NCBI GenBank assembly: GCA_910585355.1
Contig: CAJUDN010000023.1
Coordinates: 1-37,642, forward strand
Direction of reading: 5' to 3'
Source: an uncultured Lachnospiraceae bacterium
GTDB lineage: Bacteria; Bacillota_A; Clostridia; Lachnospirales; Lachnospiraceae
Length of the DNA: 37,642 nt
Shown piece by piece: positions 1-7,518 of this stretch (positions are counted from its first letter, which is position 1; each line of letters opens with the position of its first letter). A program made the position numbers and the translations under genes. A model generated the notes under the pieces. That model had not been told where the DNA came from. It saw only the letters and a program-made list of their open reading frames with translations, and ran no database searches.

Positions 1-326
1 TTATAAGGAAAACACCAGATTAGCATGAAAGGGGCTGTTGCAAAATGAGCTTTTCATTTTCCTCTGACACTTTAAAATTTTGCATCATGAAATGACGGTT
101 TCCTTCCCGCAAGCAGAAAACCCATAATTCTATAAAAGAAACAGGGCCCTTGACCTGGTATCAGTTATACCATTTCAAGAGCCACTTTTTCAAATCTAAA
201 TTGTACTTTTCAATTTCAATTTTAAACGAAGGTTTTATCCTGTCTTCCAAGCAGGCAGGCCTGCCGAATATTCCAGACAGGCCCAAAACCTTACCCCCCA
301 GTTTCTCCCTCCCCTCCCGGTAGCAT
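1..326. other. Gene-poor left end of the window
   Basis: No convincing reading frame was found on either strand. The stretch holds an insertion-sequence-end-like motif near base 31 and an imperfect hairpin (GGCCTG at 258-263 with CAGGCC at 278-283). That hairpin lies downstream of the chagasin-like gene but lacks a clear T run, so I do not call it a terminator. Confidence 0.4.
31..46 (+). mobile_element. Possible insertion-sequence terminal inverted repeat remnant
   Basis: The 16 bases GGGGCTGTTGCAAAAT resemble terminal inverted repeats of several Firmicutes insertion sequences, which often begin GG-N2-CTGTTGCAAA. No transposase frame is visible next to it and the partner end would lie outside the window, so this is a resemblance only. 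Confidence 0.25.
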
Positions 327-470
327 TCAGTCATCCGGATATATATTCACCAACAATGCATTTCCTTCCTCATTCAGCGCCACGCCTGCGCCGGCCAAGA
401 TGCAGGTAGGCAAAATTTCTCTTGAATATCTATATTTGTCCTTTCCAAAACTGGTATATCTATTTCATAG
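327..470 (-). pseudogene. Coding-like tail beyond the stop of the chagasin-like gene
   Basis: Immediately beyond the TAG that ends the chagasin-like frame, two other minus-strand frames look like protein. One begins GYEIDIPVLERTNIDIQEKF and soon stops. The other ends ...AGVALNEEGNALLVNIYPDD at a TGA at 327-329. Together they suggest the gene once continued about 45 residues further and its 3' end has been shifted out of frame, by mutation or by an assembly error. No family was recognised in the tail. Confidence 0.3.
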
Positions 471-1602
471 CCACAAATTTTGCGACATCTTCGTCAAAAT
501 AGTCATCCATACTACTGCTGAACCCGCTTGCTTTCCATGCCTGTTCAAATGTAATATCTTTTCTATTGCTCAGAAAAACAAACGTACTGTCCTTGGCTGC
601 ATGATTCATTCTTCCAGTAATTTCCAATCTGTATTGATAGGTGTGCGTATCAGTTTTCCAGGTTCCGTCGCTCATTTCATAATATTTCACTATAGTGACT
701 AACGGATCCTTCTCAGAATCTTCCTCCATAAGTTCTGGATCTGTCACATCATAAGCTTTTACCACATAGGGTTCCTTTTGAGAGCCTTCTGCACCAGTTT
801 TCACAAACCGCATCCATTTCCACTCATCAGGATTTCCATATGGCATGTAGACATCAATCTGATTTTCGTCAACAAACTGATAACCATATCCGGCCCCGAA
901 ATTGGACTGACCATCTTTTACCGGCACTTCGCTTCCATCGACTGTTTCCATAATCTCACCGTCCATATTTTTGCATCTTCCGTCAATGTCGCTTTCACCG
1001 GTCAGAAAATATAAAGCCCCTTCCACCATAATCAACGGAATGGTATCGGAATTCACCTTATCTCCATCTCCCAGTTTCCCGGCTATGAAAATCGAAGTTG
1101 GGCCATCTGCCCCGCCAATGATGCTGACAGCAGCTTCCCCCTTCTCGGGTTCGCTCTCCATGTACAATTCCGTCTGAGAAATGTTTTGGATATTCCCCTT
1201 CTTATCAGAAATTATTTCAAATTGACAGATGCGATCCGTTTCTTTCCTTTCCCAGTTTCTAGCATATTTCATTATCAGTTCAGAGAGCCCCTCCCCTTCT
1301 GTCTTTACGATTACCAACTCTGTCCCGCCAACGCCCACTACTCCGGTGTCATGTTCATCTTCCACATATTCCAGTTTGACCGAAACAGGGCCTTCTACAG
1401 ACTCGACGCTCCACTCATATCCGGTATTAGGGTTGGCCGGGAGTTTAATCACCGCAGCGCTTCCCGTTCCTTCTGCCGACCAGTTCTCTCCGTCAATGAT
1501 AAAAGATATTTCTTTATTTTTCAGCATACGTCCATAATAAAGGCCTGTACCCACCGCCAGACACAGTCCGACAGCAAAAATTACAACACTCTTTTTCTTC
1601 AT
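460..1602 (-). CDS. Membrane-anchored protein with chagasin-like (I42) protease-inhibitor domain
   Basis: Predicted extracytoplasmic protein of 380 residues. After a lysine-rich start comes one hydrophobic segment (about residues 5-24), with no lipobox. A chagasin-like domain follows (about 30-130), recognised by NPNTGYEW, then GVGG, then ARNWE, which correspond to the three inhibitory loops of family I42 cysteine-protease inhibitors. A GGADGPTSIFIAGK segment follows at about 165-178, and the remaining 200 residues are unrecognised. The longest frame starts at a GTG (1611), but the ATG at 1602 has AAGGGTG upstream at a good distance, so I prefer it. It is 43 bases downstream of the remnant at 1646-2512 and probably co-transcribed. 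Inhibitor activity is inferred from motifs only. The C-terminus may be frameshifted. Confidence 0.72.
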   Translation of the reverse strand: MKKKSVVIFAVGLCLAVGTGLYYGRMLKNKEISFIIDGENWSAEGTGSAAVIKLPANPNTGYEWSVESVEGPVSVKLEYVEDEHDTGVVGVGGTELVIVKTEGEGLSELIMKYARNWERKETDRICQFEIISDKKGNIQNISQTELYMESEPEKGEAAVSIIGGADGPTSIFIAGKLGDGDKVNSDTIPLIMVEGALYFLTGESDIDGRCKNMDGEIMETVDGSEVPVKDGQSNFGAGYGYQFVDENQIDVYMPYGNPDEWKWMRFVKTGAEGSQKEPYVVKAYDVTDPELMEEDSEKDPLVTIVKYYEMSDGTWKTDTHTYQYRLEITGRMNHAAKDSTFVFLSNRKDITFEQAWKASGFSSSMDDYFDEDVAKFVAMK

Positions 1603-1645
1603 ATCATTCACCCTTCATTAAAATCAATCATTCCGTAAGCAAATC

Positions 1646-2512
1646 CTATGGCGCCAATTCTTCCGTCTCCGAATCAAAGACAAAGGTTTCTTTCACAGCG
1701 TCAGAATCCATCTCCGTTTTTGTCAGAACAATTCTGCATGGTTCTTTCTCCAGTTTCATTTCATAGCGATAGCGGATGCCATCCTCAAGCCATTCCACAT
1801 TGCCAATCCAGAATGGATAACCGGATATTTCCTTGTTTTCGCCGATTTTATTGGAAACCTCCACGCTGACGCCCTGTTCGTTAAGGAGAGGATGTTCAAA
1901 ATCCCTGTAATCTCCGATGGCTGCCTCCCGTCCGATAGTTTTTAAATATTTTTCTTCATAGGTCTTCAGAATATATTGTCCACCCTTCTGAACGAAAGTA
2001 AGTATGGCTGGAATCGCGCCGCTGCCGGCTTCTTTTACAAAATTGCCGTCCTGGAATTGATATTCCCCGTACATAGTCAAGACATAAAGAATGTATTTTC
2101 CGTCCTGCTCTTCCATATCCAATAGCTTATGACCTTCGCCAGCACACTCTTCCCCTGTATACCTTCCTTGGTTTCTTTGGAGAATCGCTTCGGAAATCCT
2201 TCTCTCCCAATCCATCTCTGCCGAAGAGTCTTTTGGTGGTTTCATAAGGGATTCCGTCTGATCTTCTACTCTCTCCAATAGCTGAATATGTTCCTGATTG
2301 ATCTGAAGAGGGTAAGTTTCCATCACTCCGCCGCTGTAAGCCACACGTACCCGGTCACCCTCTCTGGCCGATGCCGGCTCCTCATCCAGGTTTACAAAGA
2401 CCTGATCGCCGGAGCCGTGAATATCAAAGCCCTCATCAATTTCCACAACAGCGATGGAACCTTTAAATAGCTGGACTGGGCGCGCAAAATATTTTTCGAA
2501 TGTGCAGGTCAA
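1646..2512 (-). pseudogene. 5'-truncated DUF3221-like lipoprotein gene
   Basis: The open frame encodes about 288 residues. An OB-fold-like segment (FKGSIAVVEIDEG ... GDRVRVAYSGGVMETYPLQI) resembles DUF3221 domains of secreted Firmicutes lipoproteins, and about 200 unassigned residues follow. The frame has no normal beginning. It opens at a TTG without a ribosome site, and its first 16 codons lie in an intergenic repeat that recurs at 25,734. Homology between the two copies starts exactly at the junction (2465). The signal peptide and lipobox expected for this class are therefore missing and were probably lost when the repeat joined the gene. A functional short cytoplasmic product cannot be excluded. 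Confidence 0.6.
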
Positions 2513-2580
2513 AAAACACAGGCGCGTTAATTCTTTCCGGTTGGAATATCCGGAAAAAGAAACTGCGTCTGAACGCCTGT
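2465..2580. repeat. Intergenic hairpin repeat, family A, copy 1
   Basis: Bases 2465-2517 match 25,734-25,784. Both copies begin AAATAGCTGGAC, then have CAAAAT-n-TTTTT and end GCAGGTCAAAAAA or ACAGGTCAAAAAA. Copy 1 runs into a long imperfect hairpin (ACAGGCG at 2518-2524 with CGCCTGT at 2574-2580). The repeat forms the junction with the truncated lipoprotein gene. Confidence 0.65.
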
Positions 2581-2732
2581 ATTTCTGTTTTGGGCCTTTT
2601 TAAAGTTTACACTGGAAAATATGACTTGGCTGTAGTGACCGAATATCCGGCAGAAAAACGTGCATCAGGTATTAGACAGGAATATGGAATTACCTGCGCC
2701 CGTGTCCTGGATCTTCTGGGCAGCATCAAACG

Positions 2733-3161
2733 CTATACCTTTGAGCCTCCCAGCAGTTCTATTGTTCTTTCATCCCGTTTTCCCTGGTAAAATTTATCTA
2801 AAACCTTGCCGAACACCTTACACTCCGGCTTTGCCAGTTCAAACAATGTCATGGAAGATTTCAATTTCAGATTATCCGGCCAGCCCATCACAGCCAGGGC
2901 ATCATCTAAATCTATTTCCAACAGAGCCTGAGAAATTTCAATCAGATTCTGTCCCAAAATAGAATCATCCATATATGCTTTGGCTTCCTCCAAATCCCTG
3001 ACTGCATAATACTGCGCCATCCTGCTTCTTCCCAGACCTACAAGTTGCGGAAAAGTATACCACATCCAATGGCCTCTCTTCCGACCTGCTCTGATCTCCT
3101 GCAAGGCTGACTGATAATCCCCGCGCTGTGCTGCGTGGAAGCGCTCTAATCTATCGCCCAT
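2733..3161 (-). CDS. DUF1810 family protein
   Basis: A 142-residue protein matching DUF1810: LERFHAAQRGDYQSALQEI at the N-terminus, then HWMWYTFPQLVGLGRS, then YYAVRDLEEAKAYM and MTLFELA. The biochemical role of this family is not established to my knowledge. The frame is open further upstream, but the conserved region starts at MGDRLERF and AGAGGTG precedes that ATG. This start lies inside the 3' end of kptA (16-base overlap), which suggests translational coupling. The pairing with an NAD-dependent RNA-repair enzyme hints at a shared pathway, but that is inference. Confidence 0.85.
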   Translation of the reverse strand: MGDRLERFHAAQRGDYQSALQEIRAGRKRGHWMWYTFPQLVGLGRSRMAQYYAVRDLEEAKAYMDDSILGQNLIEISQALLEIDLDDALAVMGWPDNLKLKSSMTLFELAKPECKVFGKVLDKFYQGKRDERTIELLGGSKV

Positions 3162-3733
3162 ATGCCGTTTTGCACCTCTCGCTCCGCTTTTTCCAAATAC
3201 CGGGCCGGAACCGCCTTCGTCAGCCACACGCTGTTCACAGACCGATAAAATACATAGCCTTCCGCCTGCATCTGTCCGCTTGCCACCCGGTATACTACAG
3301 GCTTTCCATGGCGGCTCCCTACTTTTACCGCCGTCTCCATATCGCCGGAAAGATGCACATACAGACGACTTTTGGAAATCAGGCCTGCCTTGTCAATCGA
3401 TTCCACATATTTCCGTTCAGTCCCATGATACAGGTATTCCGGCGGAATGGCTGCAGGCAATCCCACATCGACCAGGATGGAATGTCCCTGATTCGCCCGA
3501 ATCAGAGTCTTATCCTCATTGAAAGAATACCGTTGCTTACTATCCGTTTGCACAATCTCCTCCAGCATTTCCATATCAAAAGATCGCGTTTCCCGGATTC
3601 CTGCTATCAATTCCTCCACATTCGCCCAACCATGCTCATCCAGTGTAATTCCTGCCGTTTCCGGTTTGTGACGCAAAATCAGACTGATATACTTACTGGT
3701 ACTGTCTAAATACTTGCCTTTCTCTTCTTTCAC
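3146..3733 (-). CDS. kptA: RNA 2'-phosphotransferase (Tpt1/KptA family)
   Basis: A 195-residue KptA/Tpt1. The family removes an internal RNA 2'-phosphate using NAD+, releasing ADP-ribose 1'',2''-cyclic phosphate and nicotinamide. Visible hallmarks are SKYISLILRHKPETAGITLD at the N-terminus, RANQGHS, YHGT and VHLSGD, in family order and spacing and including the conserved Arg-His-Arg-Arg-type catalytic positions. It starts at a GTG with GAGAGGTGG just upstream. It follows ylxP by 21 bases and overlaps the DUF1810 gene. Bacteria lack the eukaryotic tRNA-splicing route that needs this enzyme, so the natural substrate is unknown; RNA repair or ADP-ribosylation chemistry is plausible. Confidence 0.93.
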   Translation of the reverse strand: MKEEKGKYLDSTSKYISLILRHKPETAGITLDEHGWANVEELIAGIRETRSFDMEMLEEIVQTDSKQRYSFNEDKTLIRANQGHSILVDVGLPAAIPPEYLYHGTERKYVESIDKAGLISKSRLYVHLSGDMETAVKVGSRHGKPVVYRVASGQMQAEGYVFYRSVNSVWLTKAVPARYLEKAEREVQNGIWAID

Positions 3734-3754
3734 CTAACCACCTCTCTCTTACCG

Positions 3755-4036
3755 CTATCGCAGCTCCCGTTTTTCGGCTACAATCTCTGCCTCCGTGTTC
3801 CGCTCCACAAATCTCACAACCTCATCCATCAGCCTGTCTGCCTGTGCACTGTGCGGCACAATGACGGCCACACCGATTACGATAGACTGATGGATGTCCT
3901 GGTCCTCCACCTCCGCCGCCGACACCTGAAATTTGTTCCGTATCTTAGAAAGCAGACTCTTTACTATCATTCGCTTTTCTTTCAGAGAATGAACCCAGGG
4001 CGCATATAGTTTTATTTTCAATGCTGCTATTTTCAT
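3755..4036 (-). CDS. YlxP-like DUF503 family protein
   Basis: A 93-residue protein with the DUF503 pattern: YAPWVHSLKEKRMIVKSLLS at the N-terminus, then a conserved SAAEV and VIGVAVIVP segment. In many Firmicutes ylxP sits beside infB and rbfA and is linked to ribosome maturation. Here it lies in an unrelated accessory operon, so this could be a relocated or second copy. AAGGAG precedes the ATG. It is 18 bases after the small membrane protein and 21 before kptA, consistent with one transcript. Confidence 0.85.
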   Translation of the reverse strand: MKIAALKIKLYAPWVHSLKEKRMIVKSLLSKIRNKFQVSAAEVEDQDIHQSIVIGVAVIVPHSAQADRLMDEVVRFVERNTEAEIVAEKRELR

Positions 4037-4054
4037 GTCCTTTTCTTATCTCCT

Positions 4055-4318
4055 TCAAAAATTCCCCCTCATAGGCAGGTTTCCGATAATCAATCTCAAA
4101 ATTCCGCCGATTCCGGCCGTCAGCAATCCATTTTTCACCAGTATATCACCGATTCCCATATAGATTGCATACTGGATCTGCAGTTCCAGCGGCGGATCCT
4201 GATAAGGGAGCCCCGCCTTTATCACCCAATAATACAGTCCCATGAGCGCCATGAAAATCCCTGCCAGCAATACGGCGCTGCTTGCCAGGCAGAGACCTCT
4301 TTTTATTTTCTCTCTCAT
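4055..4318 (-). CDS. Small two-helix membrane protein, unknown function
   Basis: An 87-residue protein with two hydrophobic segments (about residues 10-32 and 62-79) separated by a loop rich in Pro and Glu (LPYQDPPLELQ). A basic N-terminus (MREKIKRG) suggests a cytoplasmic start. The ribosome site is weak. No family was recognised. Close spacing to ylxP downstream places it in the same operon. Confidence 0.6.
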   Translation of the reverse strand: MREKIKRGLCLASSAVLLAGIFMALMGLYYWVIKAGLPYQDPPLELQIQYAIYMGIGDILVKNGLLTAGIGGILRLIIGNLPMRGNF

Positions 4319-4448
4319 TTATTTCTTTTTGTTTCCCCTCACTCTATTATGGCCCCTTTAAATTCGCCTTCAGAAACCTCTGTTTACAGATTGCTGTCTT
4401 ATAGAATCCGGATAAGATTCGCTTTCTGCCGGTCTTGTATGTTCCATT

Positions 4449-5117
4449 TCATTTATTTTGCATATACTTTAGAATTTTTACAATCCGCTTCCGGTTCTTT
4501 GCTGTTTTCATAAAAGTCGGAAGGTGATCCGCCTGGGTTCTCATTGGATACTCGTCAGGTTTTTCCCGCAGATCTGCGCTCAGATAATCAATCAAATAGG
4601 CCAGGTGTTCCCGGTTAAGTGCCCAGATTGGTTTATTTCTGAATGTTGTAAGAAACCAAAGTTCCAATCCAAAACAGGGATCCCGTCCATTTTCAGCTCC
4701 GCTGACGCGATAATAGGCCTCTGCCGTTTTGTGAACCTTCCCCGGCATAATTGTTTTGCAAAACGGACATGAAACGCGAAGCATCGGAAAACGCTGTTTT
4801 TTCTCATCCCGGATGTCCGCACGGTAATAACGCCCGCAGGCTTTACATTGATTATGGACGTCATAGCGGTACACAGTTTGGTCCTTTGTCTCCGAATACC
4901 CGCAGTTTGTACATCTGAATAAAGCGTCTCCGCCTCTTGCCGTTACAATTCCCATGCCGTGGCAGTTCGGACATTTGGCATTCACTCCTGACATCAGGGC
5001 AGTTCGCATCCAGTATGTATAATAAGGCTTATCTGTAAACCGTTTCATTCCTCTATCTCTCCTCGCGCTGTCTCCTCCCACGGCAAACAGTTCAATTTTC
5101 ATATTTGAATGTTCCAT
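4449..5117 (-). CDS. Multi-zinc-ribbon protein (TFIIB-type zinc-ribbon-like)
   Basis: A 222-residue protein with four Cys-pair knuckles in its first half: CPNC, CTNC, CKAC and CPFC. This is the number needed for two zinc ribbons. The linking segment (GGDALFRCTNCGYSETKDQ) resembles Firmicutes proteins annotated as TFIIB-type zinc-ribbon-containing. The C-terminal third is basic and helical (AKNRKRIVKILKYMQ). Nucleic-acid binding is likely but unproven. Translation may start at 5117 or at the second ATG at 5102; neither has a strong ribosome site. It leads the operon ending in kptA and DUF1810, though a 130-base gap separates it from the membrane-protein gene. Confidence 0.75.
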   Translation of the reverse strand: MEHSNMKIELFAVGGDSARRDRGMKRFTDKPYYTYWMRTALMSGVNAKCPNCHGMGIVTARGGDALFRCTNCGYSETKDQTVYRYDVHNQCKACGRYYRADIRDEKKQRFPMLRVSCPFCKTIMPGKVHKTAEAYYRVSGAENGRDPCFGLELWFLTTFRNKPIWALNREHLAYLIDYLSADLREKPDEYPMRTQADHLPTFMKTAKNRKRIVKILKYMQNK

Positions 5118-5230
5118 TCAAATCCAGTACTCGTTCGATTTTTTTCTTATTTCAACAATCATTCTTGAAACAGATTGCTCATCCTGCTTCTACAAAAGTC
5201 CTCAGAGACAGCTTCGTCCATAACAAAAAA

Positions 5231-6052
5231 CTACAGTTCTATCTTCTCCCATGGAACTCTCTCCAAAAAATCTGTTTCTTCGATATTATGAAAATACTCG
5301 CTCACAGCCGCCTTTAGTTGTTTCAGAGAAATAATATGCCGCCTCTTTGGGGTGTATCTGCCAAAGGGCGTTATAAGTTCTATCCGCTCTGTATCCGTAC
5401 AGTCGGGATTAATTACCGCATAGGCCCTTTTTCCCCCCAGGTTGAACCAGGCCTCACAGACAAAGCGGTCTTCAAAACCGTAAAATTGGAAAAATCCGTC
5501 ATGGGAATTAAAAATCACAAAATCCTCCCTGCCCTCGGCAACAAGGGATACGTAGTAATCGGCCTCTTTCAAAACAATCTTTTCAACTTTCAAACCACTT
5601 GCCGTTTCAAGATCCGGAACCCTCAGCACACCCGTTTTCGGCAAATTTCCTTCTGCAGCGACAAACACGACCTTGACAAAACTTTCCAGGCTGTCCTCCG
5701 CTCCATTATATATCCGTTTTTCCACTTTCGTAATTGGCGAGGCAGTCATCTTGCCGTCCTGCATACTGAGTATAGGAAGGCCCTCGTCCTCAACCCAGGC
5801 AAAGCCTTTTTCGGAAAGCCCCTGCCGCAATAACACTTCCCCTATATAGGCCCCAAACATGACGGAAACATTCCATAAAGTTTTCTCCCCATCCATGCCG
5901 CCGTAGTTTTCAATATTGTCATGGTAGTTTTCAAGGATTTCGTCCACGCCTTTCGCACTCTCAGCCGTATAATCAAGCACTACCCCGCTCTGTTTGGCAA
6001 GGTACACGGCCTCCTCTGCAATCCTGCACACAACTTCGCTGAATTTTTTCAT
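5231..6052 (-). CDS. Unrecognised 273-residue cytoplasmic protein
   Basis: A complete frame with GAGGGA six bases before its ATG. It has no signal peptide or membrane segment. The N-terminal ~90 residues are helical and contain GGMDGEKTLWNVSVMFGAYI. The middle is a beta-rich stretch. The C-terminal part contains DFVIFNSHDGFFQFYGFEDR and GRYTPKRRH. The general look, with acidic and aromatic beta segments and neighbouring decayed genes of similar style, recalls immunity proteins of polymorphic-toxin loci, but I cannot assign a family. No toxin gene is visible nearby. Confidence 0.6.
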   Translation of the reverse strand: MKKFSEVVCRIAEEAVYLAKQSGVVLDYTAESAKGVDEILENYHDNIENYGGMDGEKTLWNVSVMFGAYIGEVLLRQGLSEKGFAWVEDEGLPILSMQDGKMTASPITKVEKRIYNGAEDSLESFVKVVFVAAEGNLPKTGVLRVPDLETASGLKVEKIVLKEADYYVSLVAEGREDFVIFNSHDGFFQFYGFEDRFVCEAWFNLGGKRAYAVINPDCTDTERIELITPFGRYTPKRRHIISLKQLKAAVSEYFHNIEETDFLERVPWEKIEL

Positions 6053-6142
6053 TTACATTCCCTCGTTTCTTTTGATCAACACCAATTTTTCATTCTTTAC
6101 AGTTGTTCGATGAATGGGCATTTACCGTTCCACCACAAACTC

Positions 6143-6424
6143 CTAAACCGGACTTCCAAATTCTTTGGCCAGTTTATCTTCCGTAAACCCCATCTGTTTA
6201 TAAAATGTTCTTACAACGATTCCCACTGGCGCACCCCCTCATATCCCAGGCTCCTGCCGCAGTTTGGAATTTCTTGACAACGGATGAACATAATTTGGGG
6301 AAGCGTTCCCAGGACTGGCGGCGAATACCATCCCGTCAAAATCCCGAATAAAGTAAAAATGAATCCTGTCTGCGCCTATCCAGCCAAAAACAAAGGTCCC
6401 TTTAGATGTATAAAGTAAGATGTA
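6143..6424 (-). pseudogene. Decayed accessory gene with internal stop
   Basis: The minus strand reads as protein in one frame (SKGTFVFGWIGADRIHFY, then FDGMVFAASPGNASPNYVHP), hits a TGA, and continues in the same frame to GIVVRTFYKQMGFTEDKLAK and a final TAG at 6143-6145. Another frame locally reads GYEGVRQWESL, so at least one frameshift is likely too. The style resembles SUKH or immunity-like accessory proteins of Firmicutes mobile elements, from memory only. No start codon or ribosome site was found. Confidence 0.5.
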
Positions 6425-6743
6425 TTATCTTCACGACGTCCTATCCCTATGGGAACAAGATCGATATTCCTATGTAAGAATTTATGAAATGTTTTACCTG
6501 TCAAATAGTGCTTCGTACCTGAAGTTCCTGTGTAAGTTTTCGAGAATATTTTTTCGAGTGTGCAAGTTCAGAGGCGGAGGCGAAACGGGCTGCTGACAAC
6601 AAACGGCGCTATGCTCCCGGCAGGGCAACATAACGCCTGTTTGTTGTGGAAGTATCCAAAGGAGGAAACACCCCATATGGCACATAACTTTGCAAAGCAA
6701 AGCGTAGTGCGTTATATGCTCTGCCGGCGCTACCGTGGGAAAG
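6425..6743. other. Gene-poor stretch in the accessory graveyard
   Basis: No convincing gene was found. There are interleaved inverted repeats: GGCGCTATGCTC...GCATAAC-type arms and AACTTTGC next to GCAAAGC. One perfect plus-strand ribosome site (AAAGGAGG at 6657-6664) stands ahead of an ATG at 6677, which opens a 57-codon frame. That frame runs antisense to the decayed gene at 6744-7097 and is weakly supported. Confidence 0.4.
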
Positions 6744-7097
6744 TTATTCACACGACTCTTTACGGAGATTTTCGCAGATTTGCGCCATTTCCCGCATATC
6801 GTCATCATCCATCATTTTATGGAGATCATATTCGAGAGGATTGGCGATGAAATCGGCCAAAGCAAGATTTATCGCCTAGTCTCCCTCTGATGTGGTAATG
6901 ATTTTCACAAACAGCTCCCGACTCTCCCCATCAAATAAATCTTCTAAATTAAACCCGCCGCTTTTTTTACTTTCCAAGGTAAGCGCTGCCAAATCGGTTA
7001 TTAAATCGATGGCATAGTAGAAGTCGCAGCATCCGCCCTCGAAGTCAGTGTATTCTAAACCAGGTGATGTGCGGAAGTTCCGTCCTGCCTTTTTCAT
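6744..7097 (-). pseudogene. Small accessory gene interrupted by an in-frame TAG
   Basis: The frame from an ATG at 7097 encodes 73 residues (LEYTDFEGGCCDFYYAID is characteristic) and stops at TAG 6876-6878. The same frame then continues for 43 good-looking residues (ADFIANPLEYDLHKMMDDDD ... ENLRKESCE) to TAA at 6744-6746. The whole would be a 117-residue protein with one nonsense codon. No ribosome site precedes the ATG. A competing upstream frame (GYLYEKGRT) runs into this region, so the 5' end may also be frameshifted. Product function unknown. Confidence 0.55.
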
Positions 7098-7157
7098 AGA
7101 GATAGCCCACTAGTGTACTGACACATTTACATTTCGTCAAATGACTTGCCTGAATTT

Positions 7158-7228
7158 CCATCTGCCACGTTGTCGTCGGTCAACGATGCCACCGCATCGC
7201 CTCCCTCCTCCGCCTTGCAGGCTGAAAA
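7158..7228. repeat. Dispersed repeat, family B, short copy
   Basis: Shares about 70 bases with 14,871-14,993. The copies agree at the left (CCATCTGCC-n-CGTTG) and at the right (GTCAACGATGCC to CCTCCGCCTTGCAGGCTGA). This copy lacks the ~52-base middle present in the other, which looks like an internal deletion. It lies between the short fragment at 7240-7314 and the decayed gene at 6744-7097. Confidence 0.6.
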
Positions 7229-7239
7229 TTCATTCTGCG

Positions 7240-7314
7240 TCATTTAACTGAAAGTAAATGGGCCAGCACTCTAGCTCCCCCGATATAGTTGTACCAGTAT
7301 TTCTCAATGTACAT
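7240..7314 (-). pseudogene. 5' fragment of a mobile-element-type gene (24 codons)
   Basis: An ATG with a strong ribosome site (GGGAGGAAATAAAAATG) opens MYIEKYWYNYIGG and stops after 24 codons, where family B repeat sequence begins. The MYIEKYW-N-YIGG start resembles a small protein family I associate with Firmicutes accessory elements. It is best read as the surviving start of a longer gene cut off by the repeat. The rest of 7315-7518 shows no gene. Confidence 0.45.
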
Positions 7315-7518
7315 TTTTATTTCCTCCCGATTCAATTCCAGTTTGTTATTTTTTTAAGCCCTGGATGCATCGCTTCCTGCTGCCTGTGCTTTTTCAAAAT
7401 TAAAATATTCCTATATTACCCATCCTAATTCTAAATTATAGAAATTCCTTTCTTACCTTTGTTCTCCAGTCTTACCGATGTAAATCCAAAATGGCGAATG
7501 ACAAAAAATGCCTCCCCA

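Noticed and set aside
2500..2790. 96-codon plus-strand frame leaving the family A repeat
   Set aside because: Part of it is antisense to the DUF1810 gene and part is repeat. No ribosome site or known motif.
6494..6808. 104-codon minus-strand frame across the inverted-repeat region
   Set aside because: The composition is erratic and it overlaps the decayed gene in another frame; no ribosome site.
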